A stretch of 64,000 nt of DNA from Streptomyces sp. cf386 (GCF_900103585.1 NZ_FNHV01000006.1:124001-188000), one strand, 5' to 3'; counted from the stretch's first letter, positions 1-7,936 are shown. Numbers and translations: made by a program. Notes: generated by a model from the letters alone, not told the origin.

Positions 1-386
1 CCGGCGGAGAGGGCGGTGGCCAGCTCGCCGCCGGAGCAGACGTCGAGGTTGAGCCCCTCCTCGTGCAGCCAGCGCACGATGGCGCGGGAGAGGAACGCCT
101 TGCCGGCGTAGAAGACGTCGGCGTCGGCCCCGAAGGCGCCGCGCCAGGCGCGGGCCCGGGCGCGGAAGTCGGCTTCGTCGAGGATGTAGGCGGGGGTGCC
201 GTGCTGTTCGGCGAGGGTCTTCACGTCGACACCGCCCACGGTGACCGTGCCTTCGGCGTCACGGGCGACGGTCTGGGCCCACACCTTGGGGTCGAGGTCG
301 TTGAGGTCGGCGGGCGGGGCGGAGTAGTGGCCCTCGGGGAGGACGTCGGCGTGACGGGGCCCGGCGGGGTGTGCGGAACGGCTCAT
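1..386 (-). CDS. lysA: Diaminopimelate decarboxylase, N-terminal part (cut by window edge)
   Basis: This is the first ~128 residues of a PLP-dependent decarboxylase that converts meso-diaminopimelate to L-lysine, the last step of lysine synthesis. The ATG at 386 has the purine-rich GAAGAGAAG just upstream. The typical family opening is present: a stretch ending in PAYILDEADF, then VFYAGKAFLS with the Lys that forms the Schiff base with PLP, then the GLNLDVCSGGELA strand. The gene runs off the left edge, so the C-terminal domain and substrate-binding residues cannot be checked. NrtL lies directly upstream on the same strand (its stop is 20 nt away), so the two are probably co-transcribed. Confidence 0.95.
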   Translation of the reverse strand, partial: MSRSAHPAGPRHADVLPEGHYSAPPADLNDLDPKVWAQTVARDAEGTVTVGGVDVKTLAEQHGTPAYILDEADFRARARAWRGAFGADADVFYAGKAFLSRAIVRWLHEEGLNLDVCSGGELATALSA

Positions 387-406
387 CGGTCTTCTCTTCG
401 GCTCTC

Positions 407-1639
407 TCAGAGGTGTTCGGGTGCGTCGATGCCGAGCAGGGACAGGCCACCGGCCAGCACCGTCCCGGCGGCTTCGGCAAGGGCGAGCCGGGCACGGTGG
501 GCGGCCGAGGGTTTCTCCGCGCCTCGGGGGAGCACGGCGGGCAGCAGCGGGAGGACGGCATCGGCGACGGTGACGAGGTGCCGGGCGAGACGGTCGGGGG
601 TGCGGTGGGCTGCGGATTGGGCCAGGACTCGGGGGTGGTCGGCGAGGAGGGGGAGGAGGGGGGTGGGGTGCGCGAGGGGGGCGGGGTGTCCGTCGTCGTG
701 GGTGCGGTGCGCGTGGTTGGCGGGCTGGGGTTCGGTGGGCCGGGGCACGGTGGGCTGGGGCACGGTGGGGTGGGGCTCCACTGACCTCCGCTCCACGGCT
801 CCGGGCTCGACGGACCCGAGTTCCAGCGGCCCGGCTTCCGCGGTGAAGCCCAGGTCGGCGGCGTTGCGGTGGAGGGCCCGGGTGCGGGCGTGGGCGTAGC
901 GGACGCGGAAGAGGGGGTTGGTCTCGCGCTGGACGAGGTGCTCGTCGGTGATGCGGGGCCGGTCGTGGGCGGCCGGGTGGAGGAGGGCCCAGCGGGCGGC
1001 GTCACGGCCGAGCGGGAGGGGGTCGGCAGGGGCCGGCACCGGATGTACCCGGACGTTGAGCCGGGCGGGTGACTTCTGCGTGCGGTGCGCTTCGACTCGT
1101 ACGCCCAGGATGTCGGTCCACCGCGACGGGAGCTCGGCCTCGCACCGGGTGCGGACGGCGGCCCCCTGCGATCGCAGGATCCGCGCGACGGCGTCCATCA
1201 CGACCACGGCCCGCACCTCTGGCGGACAGGACAGTTGCACGAGGTCCGCGGAGGGTTCCGGGGCGAGCCCCTGGGCGTACTCGTAGGCGAGTCCCTGGGC
1301 GTACCCGTACCGGATGCCGCGCCGGAGGATCTCCTCGACGAGGGCGGTGGGCGCGGTGTCACGCAGGCTGATGTTGATGAACCCCGGCCCGGTGATGACG
1401 ACGTCGCGTACGCCGTCGCTGTCGGCGAGCCGCGTCTTGAGGATCTCGGCGACGCGCAGGGGCGGCTGTCCGGCCGGGCGGGCGAGCTGGAGGGCGATGC
1501 TGGTGGCGTAGTCGCCACAGCCACCGGGCCCGGGAGCGGTGACGACGGCCCGCTCCGGCACGGCGACGTGCAGCTCCCCCTCGTCGACAGCGCGACGCAC
1601 CGCGCACAGCACGGTACGGGAGAGCTCGACGGGGGTCAC
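407..1639 (-). CDS. nrtL: ArgS-related anticodon-binding-domain protein NrtL
   Basis: This 410-residue protein resembles arginyl-tRNA synthetase stripped of its catalytic Rossmann core. Residues ~1-95 match the N-terminal ArgS add-on domain (GDYATSIALQLA, then GPGFINISL). After ~250 the ArgS hallmark FRVRYAHARTRAL begins, and the last ~70 residues look like a DALR anticodon-binding helical domain. A Pro/His-rich low-complexity insert separates them. The HIGH and KMSKS-like signatures needed to make aminoacyl-adenylate are absent, so it is unlikely to charge tRNA. Its position just before lysA is typical of streptomycetes. Whether it binds tRNA or regulates amino-acid synthesis cannot be told from sequence. 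Confidence 0.85.
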   Translation of the reverse strand: MTPVELSRTVLCAVRRAVDEGELHVAVPERAVVTAPGPGGCGDYATSIALQLARPAGQPPLRVAEILKTRLADSDGVRDVVITGPGFINISLRDTAPTALVEEILRRGIRYGYAQGLAYEYAQGLAPEPSADLVQLSCPPEVRAVVVMDAVARILRSQGAAVRTRCEAELPSRWTDILGVRVEAHRTQKSPARLNVRVHPVPAPADPLPLGRDAARWALLHPAAHDRPRITDEHLVQRETNPLFRVRYAHARTRALHRNAADLGFTAEAGPLELGSVEPGAVERRSVEPHPTVPQPTVPRPTEPQPANHAHRTHDDGHPAPLAHPTPLLPLLADHPRVLAQSAAHRTPDRLARHLVTVADAVLPLLPAVLPRGAEKPSAAHRARLALAEAAGTVLAGGLSLLGIDAPEHL

Positions 1640-1936
1640 GGGACAAGCGTATGGGAGGAGGGGGGTGGGTATGCGAACGGGTTTGGCGGGGTCCCGCGAT
1701 GTGGACGGCCGGGGGGGCGGTGGCGGCAGCGGGGTGAGCTGCGGGGACGGTGGCTGACGGCGGCGGAATGGGTCGGGGGCGGTGCCGGGGTGTTGGCCGG
1801 GAGCGTCAGTGGGATGTCAGCCGGGCGTCAGCGGGGGTGTCGGCCGGGGGCTGATGGGCTGCGGGCATGGGTGCTGATCGGCTGCGGACGTAGGTACGCC
1901 CCTGGGTGTTGGCTCGGGTGTGCCACGACCAGGGTG

Positions 1937-2443
1937 TCAGCCTCCGGTACGTCCGGCGGCCTCCTCGGCCCCGCAGACACTCCCGAGGACGGCCTCGCCG
2001 GCACTCCGGCGGTCGGCTCGACCGCCGCCGCCCCGGCCGCCCAGCTCGCCGCTCCCCTCGGCGACCCGGCTCCGCTCGATCAACCGCCGTACGAGACTGA
2101 TGAGTTCAGCGGGTGCGAAGGGCTTGGCGAGGAAGGCGTCGACGCCGACGTCGAGGCCGCTGTCGACCTCGTGCTGAGCGCAGGCGCTGATGATGGCGAC
2201 GGGAAGGTCGCGAGTACGGGGGTCGGAGCGGAGCCGAGCGGCGGTCCGCAGCCCGTCCAGGCGGGGCATGACCACATCCAGGGTGATCACATCGGGCCGC
2301 ACCTGATGAACGACTTCCAGACACTCGGCACCATCGGCCGCGGTCACGACCTCAAGCCCCTCCAGCTCGAGATTGACCCTGATCAGCTGCCGGATGACCT
2401 TGTTGTCGTCCACAACAAGCACCCGGCCCGACGCGCCTGGCAC
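1937..2443 (-). CDS. Stand-alone receiver (CheY-like) response regulator
   Basis: A single receiver domain occupies about residues 5-125: the acidic pair in VLVVDDNK, the phospho-acceptor Asp in VITLDVVMPRLDG, the Ser in AIISA and the Lys in AKPF. There is no DNA-binding output domain; the tail is a Gly/Arg/Ala-rich stretch of ~40 residues. I chose the GTG at 2443 (VPGASGRV) because upstream sequence has no receiver character. A longer in-frame start at 2515 is possible. No cognate kinase is adjacent, so its partner is unknown. The 297 nt between this gene and nrtL hold only degenerate GTCAGC/GGGTGT-rich repeats. Confidence 0.85.
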   Translation of the reverse strand: MPGASGRVLVVDDNKVIRQLIRVNLELEGLEVVTAADGAECLEVVHQVRPDVITLDVVMPRLDGLRTAARLRSDPRTRDLPVAIISACAQHEVDSGLDVGVDAFLAKPFAPAELISLVRRLIERSRVAEGSGELGGRGGGGRADRRSAGEAVLGSVCGAEEAAGRTGG

Positions 2444-2615
2444 AACTCGAGAGTAGGTCGGGACCGGCCACCGCGTCCGGGTTTTCCCGACTTCCACCCC
2501 CTGCGGGCGAGCCACCCCAGGTAGCGCCGGGTGCCACCACCCGAAAACCGTTCATGAACACCCCCCTGAAGCTGGTAGGGTTCTACCCGTCGCCGCCAAG
2601 CAAGGCGCCCGACAC

Positions 2616-2687
2616 GCCCCCGTAGCTCAGGGGATAGAGCAACGGCCTCCGGAGCCGTGTGCGCAGGTTCGAATCCTGCCGGGGGCA
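2616..2687 (+). tRNA. tRNA-Arg (anticodon CCG)
   Basis: A full cloverleaf can be drawn. The acceptor stem pairs GCCCCCG with CGGGGGC. The anticodon stem pairs ACGGC with GCCGT around the loop CTCCGGA, giving anticodon CCG (codon CGG). The T arm is GCAGG-TTCGAAT-CCTGC, with the discriminator A at 2687. CCA is not encoded. A TAGGGT box about 40 nt upstream could be the -10 element. tRNA genes of this kind are common integration sites for actinomycete integrative elements, and the next gene is of unknown family (see findings). Confidence 0.97.
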
Positions 2688-2697
2688 CTCCGGAAAG

Positions 2698-2734
2698 AAC
2701 TCCCGACCTGGAGATATACGGGTCGGGAGTTTTT
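2698..2734 (+). terminator. Rho-independent terminator after tRNA-Arg
   Basis: CTCCCGACC (2700-2708) pairs perfectly with GGTCGGGAG (2721-2729) around a 12-nt loop. A run of five T follows (2730-2734), and AA before the stem can extend the pairing. It lies 12 nt past the tRNA 3' end. Confidence 0.9.
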
Positions 2735-2796
2735 GCGTACACGCCAAAGCTCGAATGTGGTCAACGGCGCATCGAAACGCAAGCGGGCACAGTGAG

Positions 2797-3507
2797 GTGG
2801 CTTCCATTCCTGGATGGATAGACCTGGCGTACACGACGGCCGGTGGTGTCGTCGGCGCCGCTGTGACCAACTACCTGTCCAGGAACCAGGAGCGCCGGCA
2901 GCTGCGCGCAGCGGTCATGCAACAGCTCCTCCGCGTCGCGGCGGTGCGCGAGAGGGTATGCGACATCGTGCCGAGCCGGAGGGAGAGCTCGTCCCGGTAC
3001 TTGGTCGGGGAACGACGGCTTGCCACGGCGCGTTTTGGCGTCACGGCGGTCTTGGAGGACGGCCGTGACGCCGAGCAGGCCCAGCGGGAGGCAATCTCGG
3101 AGTTTGTGGTGGCTGCGCTTTCGGCCGGTATACCGCGCAGGGTCATGGACTTCGCCGGAGGCGGCGAGGAACGTGCTGTGCAATGCGAGGTCATCGGACT
3201 GATTGATCTCCGCCTTGGCGGTGTCCTGGGTGAGTCTCTTGAAGAACTCATGGCGCAGAGCGAGGAATATCGGCAGGCGACAGCCCAACATCTGCTCCGG
3301 GCACTGTGGCACCCATGGCTGACGCGATTGCGGCTGCGTGCTCGCCTTCGCAGGTTGCGTCAAGACGTCGACGCGCTCCATCGCAGACAGGAAGCGGCGA
3401 TGTCCCTCCTGGCTCAGCCGGCGCACATCGATTCCCTCGCCGAGCGACTCGGTCATCTGTCAGTTCAGGACCCTCAACGCGGCAACAACCCAGGACCCGC
3501 CGCATAG
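2797..3507 (+). CDS. Hypothetical protein with N-terminal membrane segment
   Basis: I do not recognise a family. The product (~236 residues from GTG 2797) starts with a short hydrophobic segment rich in Gly/Ala/Val (IPGWIDLAYTTAGGVVGAAV), consistent with one membrane anchor. It continues as an Arg/Glu/Gln-rich, mostly helical body, with a likely coiled coil near the end (RLRARLRRLRQDVDAL). The start is uncertain: ATG at 2755 is also in frame, and neither has a strong ribosome binding site. Base composition looks less GC-rich than neighbouring genes, with more T-ending and A-ending codons. The gene follows a tRNA and its terminator, which suggests acquired DNA. Confidence 0.55.
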   Translation: MASIPGWIDLAYTTAGGVVGAAVTNYLSRNQERRQLRAAVMQQLLRVAAVRERVCDIVPSRRESSSRYLVGERRLATARFGVTAVLEDGRDAEQAQREAISEFVVAALSAGIPRRVMDFAGGGEERAVQCEVIGLIDLRLGGVLGESLEELMAQSEEYRQATAQHLLRALWHPWLTRLRLRARLRRLRQDVDALHRRQEAAMSLLAQPAHIDSLAERLGHLSVQDPQRGNNPGPAA

Positions 3508-3551
3508 AGAGTGCCGCGTGATCGCCCTTCACACTCTGGCCGGCGAAGACG

Positions 3552-4262
3552 TCACACACGGTCCCTTCGCTGTGGCGGATGGGGCGGCCAGGGGCCGAGA
3601 GCGGGCAGTCCCTCCGCCGCCACCGGTGAGATCGTGGGCGTACGTCCGGCCAACCAGGCCGCCAGGTCGCGTACGTGTCCGGTGACCACTGTGCCCGGCC
3701 GCTCATCGCCGACGGACCATTGGTGGGCCACGTCCTCGGCACGCAGGCGTGTGCCTGTCGGGAGGCGGCCGAGGAGGAAGGCGATGGCATGGGCGGCCAG
3801 GTCTTCGGGCCAGTCGTCCGGCCGTACGCCGAGTTCCAGGTCGACCATGTGGATCCATACCTCGCGCCAGCGCGCGAAGACCGTGGCTGCGAGGTCCGCG
3901 TTGCGGAAGGTGACGGGACGGCTCCAGTCCACGTCGGCGGCGCGTGACCAGGCTGCTTCCAGCCCGGCCGTGTGAGCGGCGAGTTCCGCACGGTGCTCGG
4001 CGGCGCTGCGGCCCGCCGTGGCCTCGATGATCGCGTTGCGCTCGTCCACCCCGCGGTCGTAACCCGCCACGAGCTCACCGCGCAGGGCATGCTCCGCGAG
4101 ACGGGCGAACATTCTCGCGTTGTCGGTGAGGTGCGCCAGGACGTGGCCGCGTGACCAGCCCGGAAGGGCGGATGCCTCGGCGACCTGCCGGTCGTTCAGG
4201 TCGGCCACGAGCCTTTGCAGCATCCCATGGGCTTCGATGACCGCTGCGACAGGAGGTTGCAC
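3552..4262 (-). CDS. Maleylpyruvate isomerase family (mycothiol-dependent, DinB-like) protein
   Basis: The 236-residue protein has the MDMPI N-terminal four-helix DinB fold: LPGWSRGHVLAHLTDNA carries the first metal-type His near residue 40, and VFARWREVWIHMVDLELG carries the second His pair near residue 135. Family members use mycothiol in isomerase or transferase reactions, or detoxify electrophiles; the substrate here is unknown. The GTG start at 4262 follows a GGACGGAG box. The GNAT gene lies 15 nt upstream on the same strand, so the two are probably one transcript. No ring-cleavage dioxygenase is adjacent, so a role in gentisate breakdown has no support. Confidence 0.8.
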   Translation of the reverse strand: MQPPVAAVIEAHGMLQRLVADLNDRQVAEASALPGWSRGHVLAHLTDNARMFARLAEHALRGELVAGYDRGVDERNAIIEATAGRSAAEHRAELAAHTAGLEAAWSRAADVDWSRPVTFRNADLAATVFARWREVWIHMVDLELGVRPDDWPEDLAAHAIAFLLGRLPTGTRLRAEDVAHQWSVGDERPGTVVTGHVRDLAAWLAGRTPTISPVAAEGLPALGPWPPHPPQRRDRV

Positions 4263-4277
4263 GGCGCTCCGTCCGTC

Positions 4278-4787
4278 CTACAGTGCCGGGGGCTGGTTGG
4301 CGACAGCCGGGACCTGGGCGGCGAGTTCCCTGAGGGGCTCACCGCTCAGTCGGCACACCCTCCACTCGTCCAGGAAGTCCACGCCGAGCGACTTGTAGAA
4401 GTCGATCGTCGGCTCGTTCCAGGCCAGGACCCACCACTCGAAGCGCTCGTAGCCTCTCCGCTCGCAGATCGCGGCCAGGGAGGCCAGCAGGGCCTTGCCA
4501 TGTCCGCCGCCTCGGGCCTGCGGCCGTACGTAGAGGTCCTCCAGGTGCATGCCGCGGGTGCCGGTCCAGGACGAGAAATGGGGGAACCACAGGGCATAGC
4601 CCACTGCCTCGCCCGTCTCGTCGTCCTCGGCGATCAGTGCGGAAGCAGCGGGATGTTCTCCGAACAACGCCTCGCGGAGCTGCTCCTCGGTCGCCCGGGC
4701 CTGGTCAACAGCCCGTTCGTACTCGGCTAGTTCGCGGATCATCGCGCGGATCTCCGCGACGTCGTTCTCAGTGGCGGCACGGATCAT
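4278..4787 (-). CDS. GNAT family N-acetyltransferase (diamine/thialysine acetyltransferase-like)
   Basis: This is a 169-residue single-domain GNAT protein. It opens with IRAATENDVAEIRAMIRELAEYE, as in spermidine/thialysine acetyltransferases. The acetyl-CoA loop appears as LYVRPQARGGGHGKALL (variant R/Q-x-x-G-x-G/A), and the C-terminal WNEPTIDFYKSLG motif places the catalytic-type Tyr. Length and motifs fit the SSAT-like subgroup that acetylates small amines. It is followed after 15 nt by the mycothiol-type enzyme gene. Confidence 0.85.
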   Translation of the reverse strand: MIRAATENDVAEIRAMIRELAEYERAVDQARATEEQLREALFGEHPAASALIAEDDETGEAVGYALWFPHFSSWTGTRGMHLEDLYVRPQARGGGHGKALLASLAAICERRGYERFEWWVLAWNEPTIDFYKSLGVDFLDEWRVCRLSGEPLRELAAQVPAVANQPPAL

Positions 4788-5046
4788 GCCGGAGATGATC
4801 GGTCACGGAACCGTGGTGTGTCCATCCAATTCCGCGGGTGTGGCCTCAGCCGGTGCCTCTGGCCGATGCCGGTGAGACGAATGCCGGACGACCCACACAG
4901 GTACGGCACATGGCGCCCAAATGTGTGTTTCGCGTAGGCCCGAGTCCGTTCGGATCTTTCCGCCGGGCGCGCGCAACCGGTGCTCCGTGCCATGGGTCGG
5001 ACCGGTCGGACAGCCGGTCGACGGCACTCAAGTGCTCAGGGGGCGC

Positions 5047-5754
5047 GTGGTGCGAACGAGGCGAGGAAGAGGCAGAGGGAAAGGGAGAAAGAGAGGGAGA
5101 CGGGGCGGGGTGGGACTGGCCGTCGGCTCGGTGGTCCTGGCGGTGGGGGCCGGGCTGCCGGCCTGGACGCCGGCCTCGGCGGCGGTGGTGGACGTCGACG
5201 GGATGCCGTCCGTCACGCTGCGGGCGGAACGCATGACAACAAGGCCGGCGCACCTGAACGCCGCGGACAACTCCGCCTATCTATCGTCGCCATCGCCTGC
5301 CGAACCGTCGAGCCTGTCGACGTGGGTCGGCAACGACGGCTCGACCGTTGAGGACCTGCCTACTCCGGTGGCGGTCAACGGCGGGTTCGGGCTGGAGCGG
5401 GTCCAGAAGACGAACACCTACCGGATCCGGCACTACGCGACCGGCGAGGTCGTACGGGTGGACCTGCCCGCGACCGACACCGCCACCCAGATATTCGCCG
5501 AGAACCGTCTGGTGACCCAGCGCGTGGTCGACGGCGAGAGAACCCTGCACCTTCTCGAGATCCCCGAGGGCGGCGGGCAGCCGACCGATCGTCAAGTGTC
5601 CGGAATCCTGAGCGACCTCGGCAACGCTGTTGCCAACGACGACGACGCCTTCGTCCACGGCACGACATCGGACGGCCGCGGCGGCGCGCTCCATTACAAG
5701 CCCGCGGGCGGCGATGCCGGGCGCACCGCGCTGCTTCGGGCGACGTGGTCGTGA
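5047..5754 (+). CDS. Secreted protein of unknown function
   Basis: The product (~235 residues) has a strongly basic start (RTRRGRGRGKGRKRGRRGG), a hydrophobic core (VGLAVGSVVLAVGAGLP) and an AXA-type cleavage site near SASA/AVVD, so it should be exported. The mature part begins VDVDGMPSVTLRAERM and then looks beta-rich, like the first blades of a secreted FG-GAP or propeller protein. It stops abruptly after a short module and may be a truncated relative of longer secreted proteins. Tandem GTG codons at 5047 and 5050 follow an AGGGGG box; either could be the start. It overlaps the next small gene by GTGA. Confidence 0.6.
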   Translation: MVRTRRGRGRGKGRKRGRRGGVGLAVGSVVLAVGAGLPAWTPASAAVVDVDGMPSVTLRAERMTTRPAHLNAADNSAYLSSPSPAEPSSLSTWVGNDGSTVEDLPTPVAVNGGFGLERVQKTNTYRIRHYATGEVVRVDLPATDTATQIFAENRLVTQRVVDGERTLHLLEIPEGGGQPTDRQVSGILSDLGNAVANDDDAFVHGTTSDGRGGALHYKPAGGDAGRTALLRATWS

Positions 5755-5891
5755 AGTGGCCCCGGGTCCACGCCTCCCCGTTCGCCGAACCCGGTGCTGA
5801 TACCCCGTTCGCGGGGACGCTGTCCGGCGCCCTGTTCGTGCTGGCGCTGGCCTGCGCGATCACCCTGCATTCCGTCGGCAGGAAGCGCTGA
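5751..5891 (+). CDS. 46-residue single-pass membrane protein, coupled to upstream gene
   Basis: A GTG at 5751 overlaps the upstream TGA as GTGA. It opens 46 codons: a hydrophilic start (VKWPRVHASPF), one hydrophobic helix (GALFVLALACAITL) and a basic end (GRKR). That is the pattern of a small inner-membrane protein or C-terminal anchor. Two readings fit: a translationally coupled small protein, or the real C-terminal anchor of the preceding secreted protein separated by a frameshift. No database comparison was possible. Confidence 0.45.
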   Translation: MKWPRVHASPFAEPGADTPFAGTLSGALFVLALACAITLHSVGRKR

Positions 5892-5907
5892 CCGCACCCC
5901 ACCCACC

Positions 5908-6141
5908 TCACTGCCCTCGAACAACCTCCGCAGGCGCCGTCACAGTGACCGTCAGCGCCAGGGGAATCGCGGACAGGAGGAGGGCCGTGGTGAGCGCGGT
6001 GGCGGCGAGCACGGTCGTTTGGGTGACGGTGTATGTCAGGACGAACACCACCGCCATCGCCATCGCCAGGGTGCTGACGACAAAGGGGCGGTGCCGGGTG
6101 TCCCCTCCCGGCACCGCCCAGGCCGTGCGCCGCTCAGGCAC
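5908..6141 (-). CDS. Small two-helix membrane protein downstream of MFS gene
   Basis: This is a 77-residue product from GTG 6141. After a charged start (VPERRTAWAVPGGDTRHRP) come two hydrophobic segments (VVSTLAMAMAVVFVLTYTV and TVLAATALTTALLLSAIPL). It begins 17 nt after the MFS stop on the same strand, so it is probably co-transcribed. Function is unknown; small accessory membrane proteins do occur beside exporters. The ribosome binding site is weak, which lowers confidence in the exact start. Confidence 0.55.
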   Translation of the reverse strand: MPERRTAWAVPGGDTRHRPFVVSTLAMAMAVVFVLTYTVTQTTVLAATALTTALLLSAIPLALTVTVTAPAEVVRGQ

Positions 6142-6158
6142 GGCCGGCTCTGGGGCCC

Positions 6159-7766
6159 TCAGGCCGCGCCCACGCGCTCCTCCTTCGGCCGCACCGCCTC
6201 GTCCGGCGCGGGCTTCGCGGCGCGCCTGCGGCCGGGCAGTACCGCGAGGACGATCGCCGTGCCGGCGGCCATGATGATGCCGCCGATGAGGCTGGTCTGG
6301 GCGACGCTGTGGGCGAAGGACTCGTGGACCGCGTCGATGAGGGCCTGCGCCTGCTGAACGCCCCCGGCGGGGTTCTTCGCGACCTCCTCGGCGACCGCCA
6401 GGCCGCCGCCGACCGAGTCCTTCGCCGTCTCCAGCGCGGTGTGCGGGAGGTTGGTGCCGACGAGGTCGGTCAGCTTGTCGCGGTATGCGGTGCCCAGCAG
6501 GGAGCCGAGGATCGCGATGCCCAGGGCGCCGCCGAGCTCCAGGGCGGTGTCGTTGGCGCCGCCGCCGACGCCCAGTTCGGACTCGGGGAAGGAGTCCATG
6601 ATGGTGTCGGTGGCCGGCGACACGCTCAGGCCGATGGCGAAGCCCAGCATCATCAGGGGTGCCAGGAAGTCGGTGTACGTCGAGCCCGACTCGATCCGCG
6701 TGAGCAGGAGGACGCCCGCCGTACCGATCGCCATGCCGGTGACGACCATGGCCTTGACGCCCAGCTTCGGGGTGAGCCTTCCGGTGGCGGCGGCCCCGAC
6801 GAACACGGCTCCGGCCAGCGGCAGCAGTCGTACGCCCGTCTCCAGCGCGCCGTAGCCGAGGACGAACTGCAGGAACTGGGTGGCGTAGTAGAGCGCGCCG
6901 AAGGTGCCGAAGAAGAAGAACAGCACCGCCAGCATCGAGCCGCTGAACGGCCGCTGGGCGAACTTGCGCACGTCCAGCATGGGGCGCGGGTGGCGCAGCT
7001 CCCAGGCGACGAAGGCCAGCAGGCCCACGCCCGCGACCACGGCCGCGGTGACCGGGCCGACGCCCCAGCCGAAGTGCGGGCCCTCGATGGTCGCGTACAC
7101 CAGCGAGCCGACGGAGACGATCGACAGCAGACCGCCGACGTAGTCGATCCGGCCCATCCCCTCGGCCTTCGACGGCGGCACCAGGGCGAGCGCGCCGATC
7201 ACGGCGAGGACGGCGATCGGGACGTTGATCAGGAAGGTCGAGCCCCAGGCGTGGTCCTCGAGGAGCCAGCCGGCGACCAGCGGGCCCACCGCGATGGCGA
7301 GGCCGGAGGTGGCGGTCCAGGCGGTGATGGCCTTGGCGCGCTCCGCCCTGGGGAAGATCGCGACCAGCAGGGACAGCGTGGCCGGCATGACCACGGCGGC
7401 GCCGACGCCCATGACCGCGCGGGCCGCAATGACCAGTCCGGTCTCGTCGACCAGGCTGCCCGTGACCGCGCCGACCGCGAAGATCACGAGGCCCGTGATC
7501 AGGGCGCCCCGGCGGCTGTACTTGTCGCCGATCGAGCCCAGCACCAGCATCAGCGCGGCGTACGGGACGGTGTAGCCGTCGATGACCCACTGCAGATCGC
7601 TGCTGCTCAGGCCCAGGTCCTTGGTCATGTCGGGCGCGGCCACGATCAGCGACGTGTTTGCCATGACCACGATCAGCAGGCTCAGGCACAGCACCAGCAG
7701 CGCCCACCAGCGCCGTGCGTACGGCCCGGTCATCTTCTCGACGGGGGTGGTGGCTAGGAAGGGCAT
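6159..7766 (-). CDS. MFS drug exporter, EmrB/QacA (DHA2, 14-TM) type
   Basis: The 535-residue protein has ~14 hydrophobic segments. The first helix (WWALLVLCLSLLIVVMANTSL) is followed by the DHA2 motif D1-like SSSDLQWVIDGYTV and motif A as GSIGDKYSRRGAL. Motif C-like GPLVAGWLLEDHAWGSTFLINVP is typical of drug:H+ antiporters. It should export small toxic molecules using the proton gradient. The ATG at 7766 is preceded by AGGGAGAC. Immediately upstream lies a duplicated palindromic operator (7790-7834), so expression is probably repressed until inducer is present. No regulator gene is adjacent. Confidence 0.9.
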   Translation of the reverse strand: MPFLATTPVEKMTGPYARRWWALLVLCLSLLIVVMANTSLIVAAPDMTKDLGLSSSDLQWVIDGYTVPYAALMLVLGSIGDKYSRRGALITGLVIFAVGAVTGSLVDETGLVIAARAVMGVGAAVVMPATLSLLVAIFPRAERAKAITAWTATSGLAIAVGPLVAGWLLEDHAWGSTFLINVPIAVLAVIGALALVPPSKAEGMGRIDYVGGLLSIVSVGSLVYATIEGPHFGWGVGPVTAAVVAGVGLLAFVAWELRHPRPMLDVRKFAQRPFSGSMLAVLFFFFGTFGALYYATQFLQFVLGYGALETGVRLLPLAGAVFVGAAATGRLTPKLGVKAMVVTGMAIGTAGVLLLTRIESGSTYTDFLAPLMMLGFAIGLSVSPATDTIMDSFPESELGVGGGANDTALELGGALGIAILGSLLGTAYRDKLTDLVGTNLPHTALETAKDSVGGGLAVAEEVAKNPAGGVQQAQALIDAVHESFAHSVAQTSLIGGIIMAAGTAIVLAVLPGRRRAAKPAPDEAVRPKEERVGAA

Positions 7767-7789
7767 CGGGGTCTCCCTGGAGCGGTTAA

Positions 7790-7834
7790 TTGCACATCCA
7801 TGAGCAGAATAGTTTGTTGCTCATGGATGTGCAA
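7790..7834. promoter_or_regulatory. Double palindromic operator upstream of MFS exporter
   Basis: TTGCACATCCATGAGCA (7790-7806) and its exact reverse complement (7818-7834) face each other across 11 nt. Each 17-bp arm is itself an imperfect palindrome (TGC-n-CAT-nn-ATG-n-GCA), so the region reads as two copies of one dyad operator with centres 27-28 bp apart. It sits 24 nt before the MFS start codon, where a bound MarR/TetR-type repressor would block transcription. Confidence 0.75.
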
Positions 7835-7857
7835 ATAGCGAGGTGGGGAGGGACGGG

Positions 7858-7893
7858 GAGAGGTCGCACGAGAGATCGCACGAGAGGTCGCAC
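7858..7893. repeat. Three tandem 12-bp direct repeats
   Basis: GAGAGGTCGCAC, GAGAGATCGCAC and GAGAGGTCGCAC stand head to tail with one mismatch. They lie between the MFS operator and the kinase terminator. The sequence does not show whether this is a binding array or simple slippage. Confidence 0.7.
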
Positions 7894-7899
7894 AGCACG

Positions 7900-7936
7900 A
7901 CGGAGCCCCCGACCAATCCGCGGTCGGGGGCTCCGT
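7900..7936 (-). terminator. Stem-loop terminator downstream of the Ser/Thr kinase
   Basis: ACGGAGCCCCCGACC (7900-7914) pairs perfectly with GGTCGGGGGCTCCGT (7922-7936) around a 7-nt loop. It lies 36 nt past the kinase stop. There is no T-tract, as is usual for Streptomyces terminators, and the hairpin would work in both directions. Confidence 0.8.

Noticed and set aside
1085..2524. Long plus-strand open frame (479 codons) across nrtL and the receiver gene
   Set aside because: It is antisense to two well-supported genes and has low-complexity composition; long antisense frames are normal at this GC content.
3508..3551. Possible right attachment site (copy of the tRNA-Arg 3' end) after the foreign-looking gene
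   Set aside because: No repeat of the TTCGAATCCTGCC segment could be found here or nearby, and there is no integrase gene.
3552..4262. Link between the maleylpyruvate-isomerase-like gene and the catabolic island
   Set aside because: The island uses an extradiol meta-cleavage route, which needs no maleylpyruvate isomerase, and the genes are 7 kb apart.
5908..7707. Minus-strand 599-codon frame overlapping the MFS gene
   Set aside because: Most of it is Arg/Pro-rich shadow of the exporter. Only its last 77 codons (5908-6141) look real and were annotated separately.
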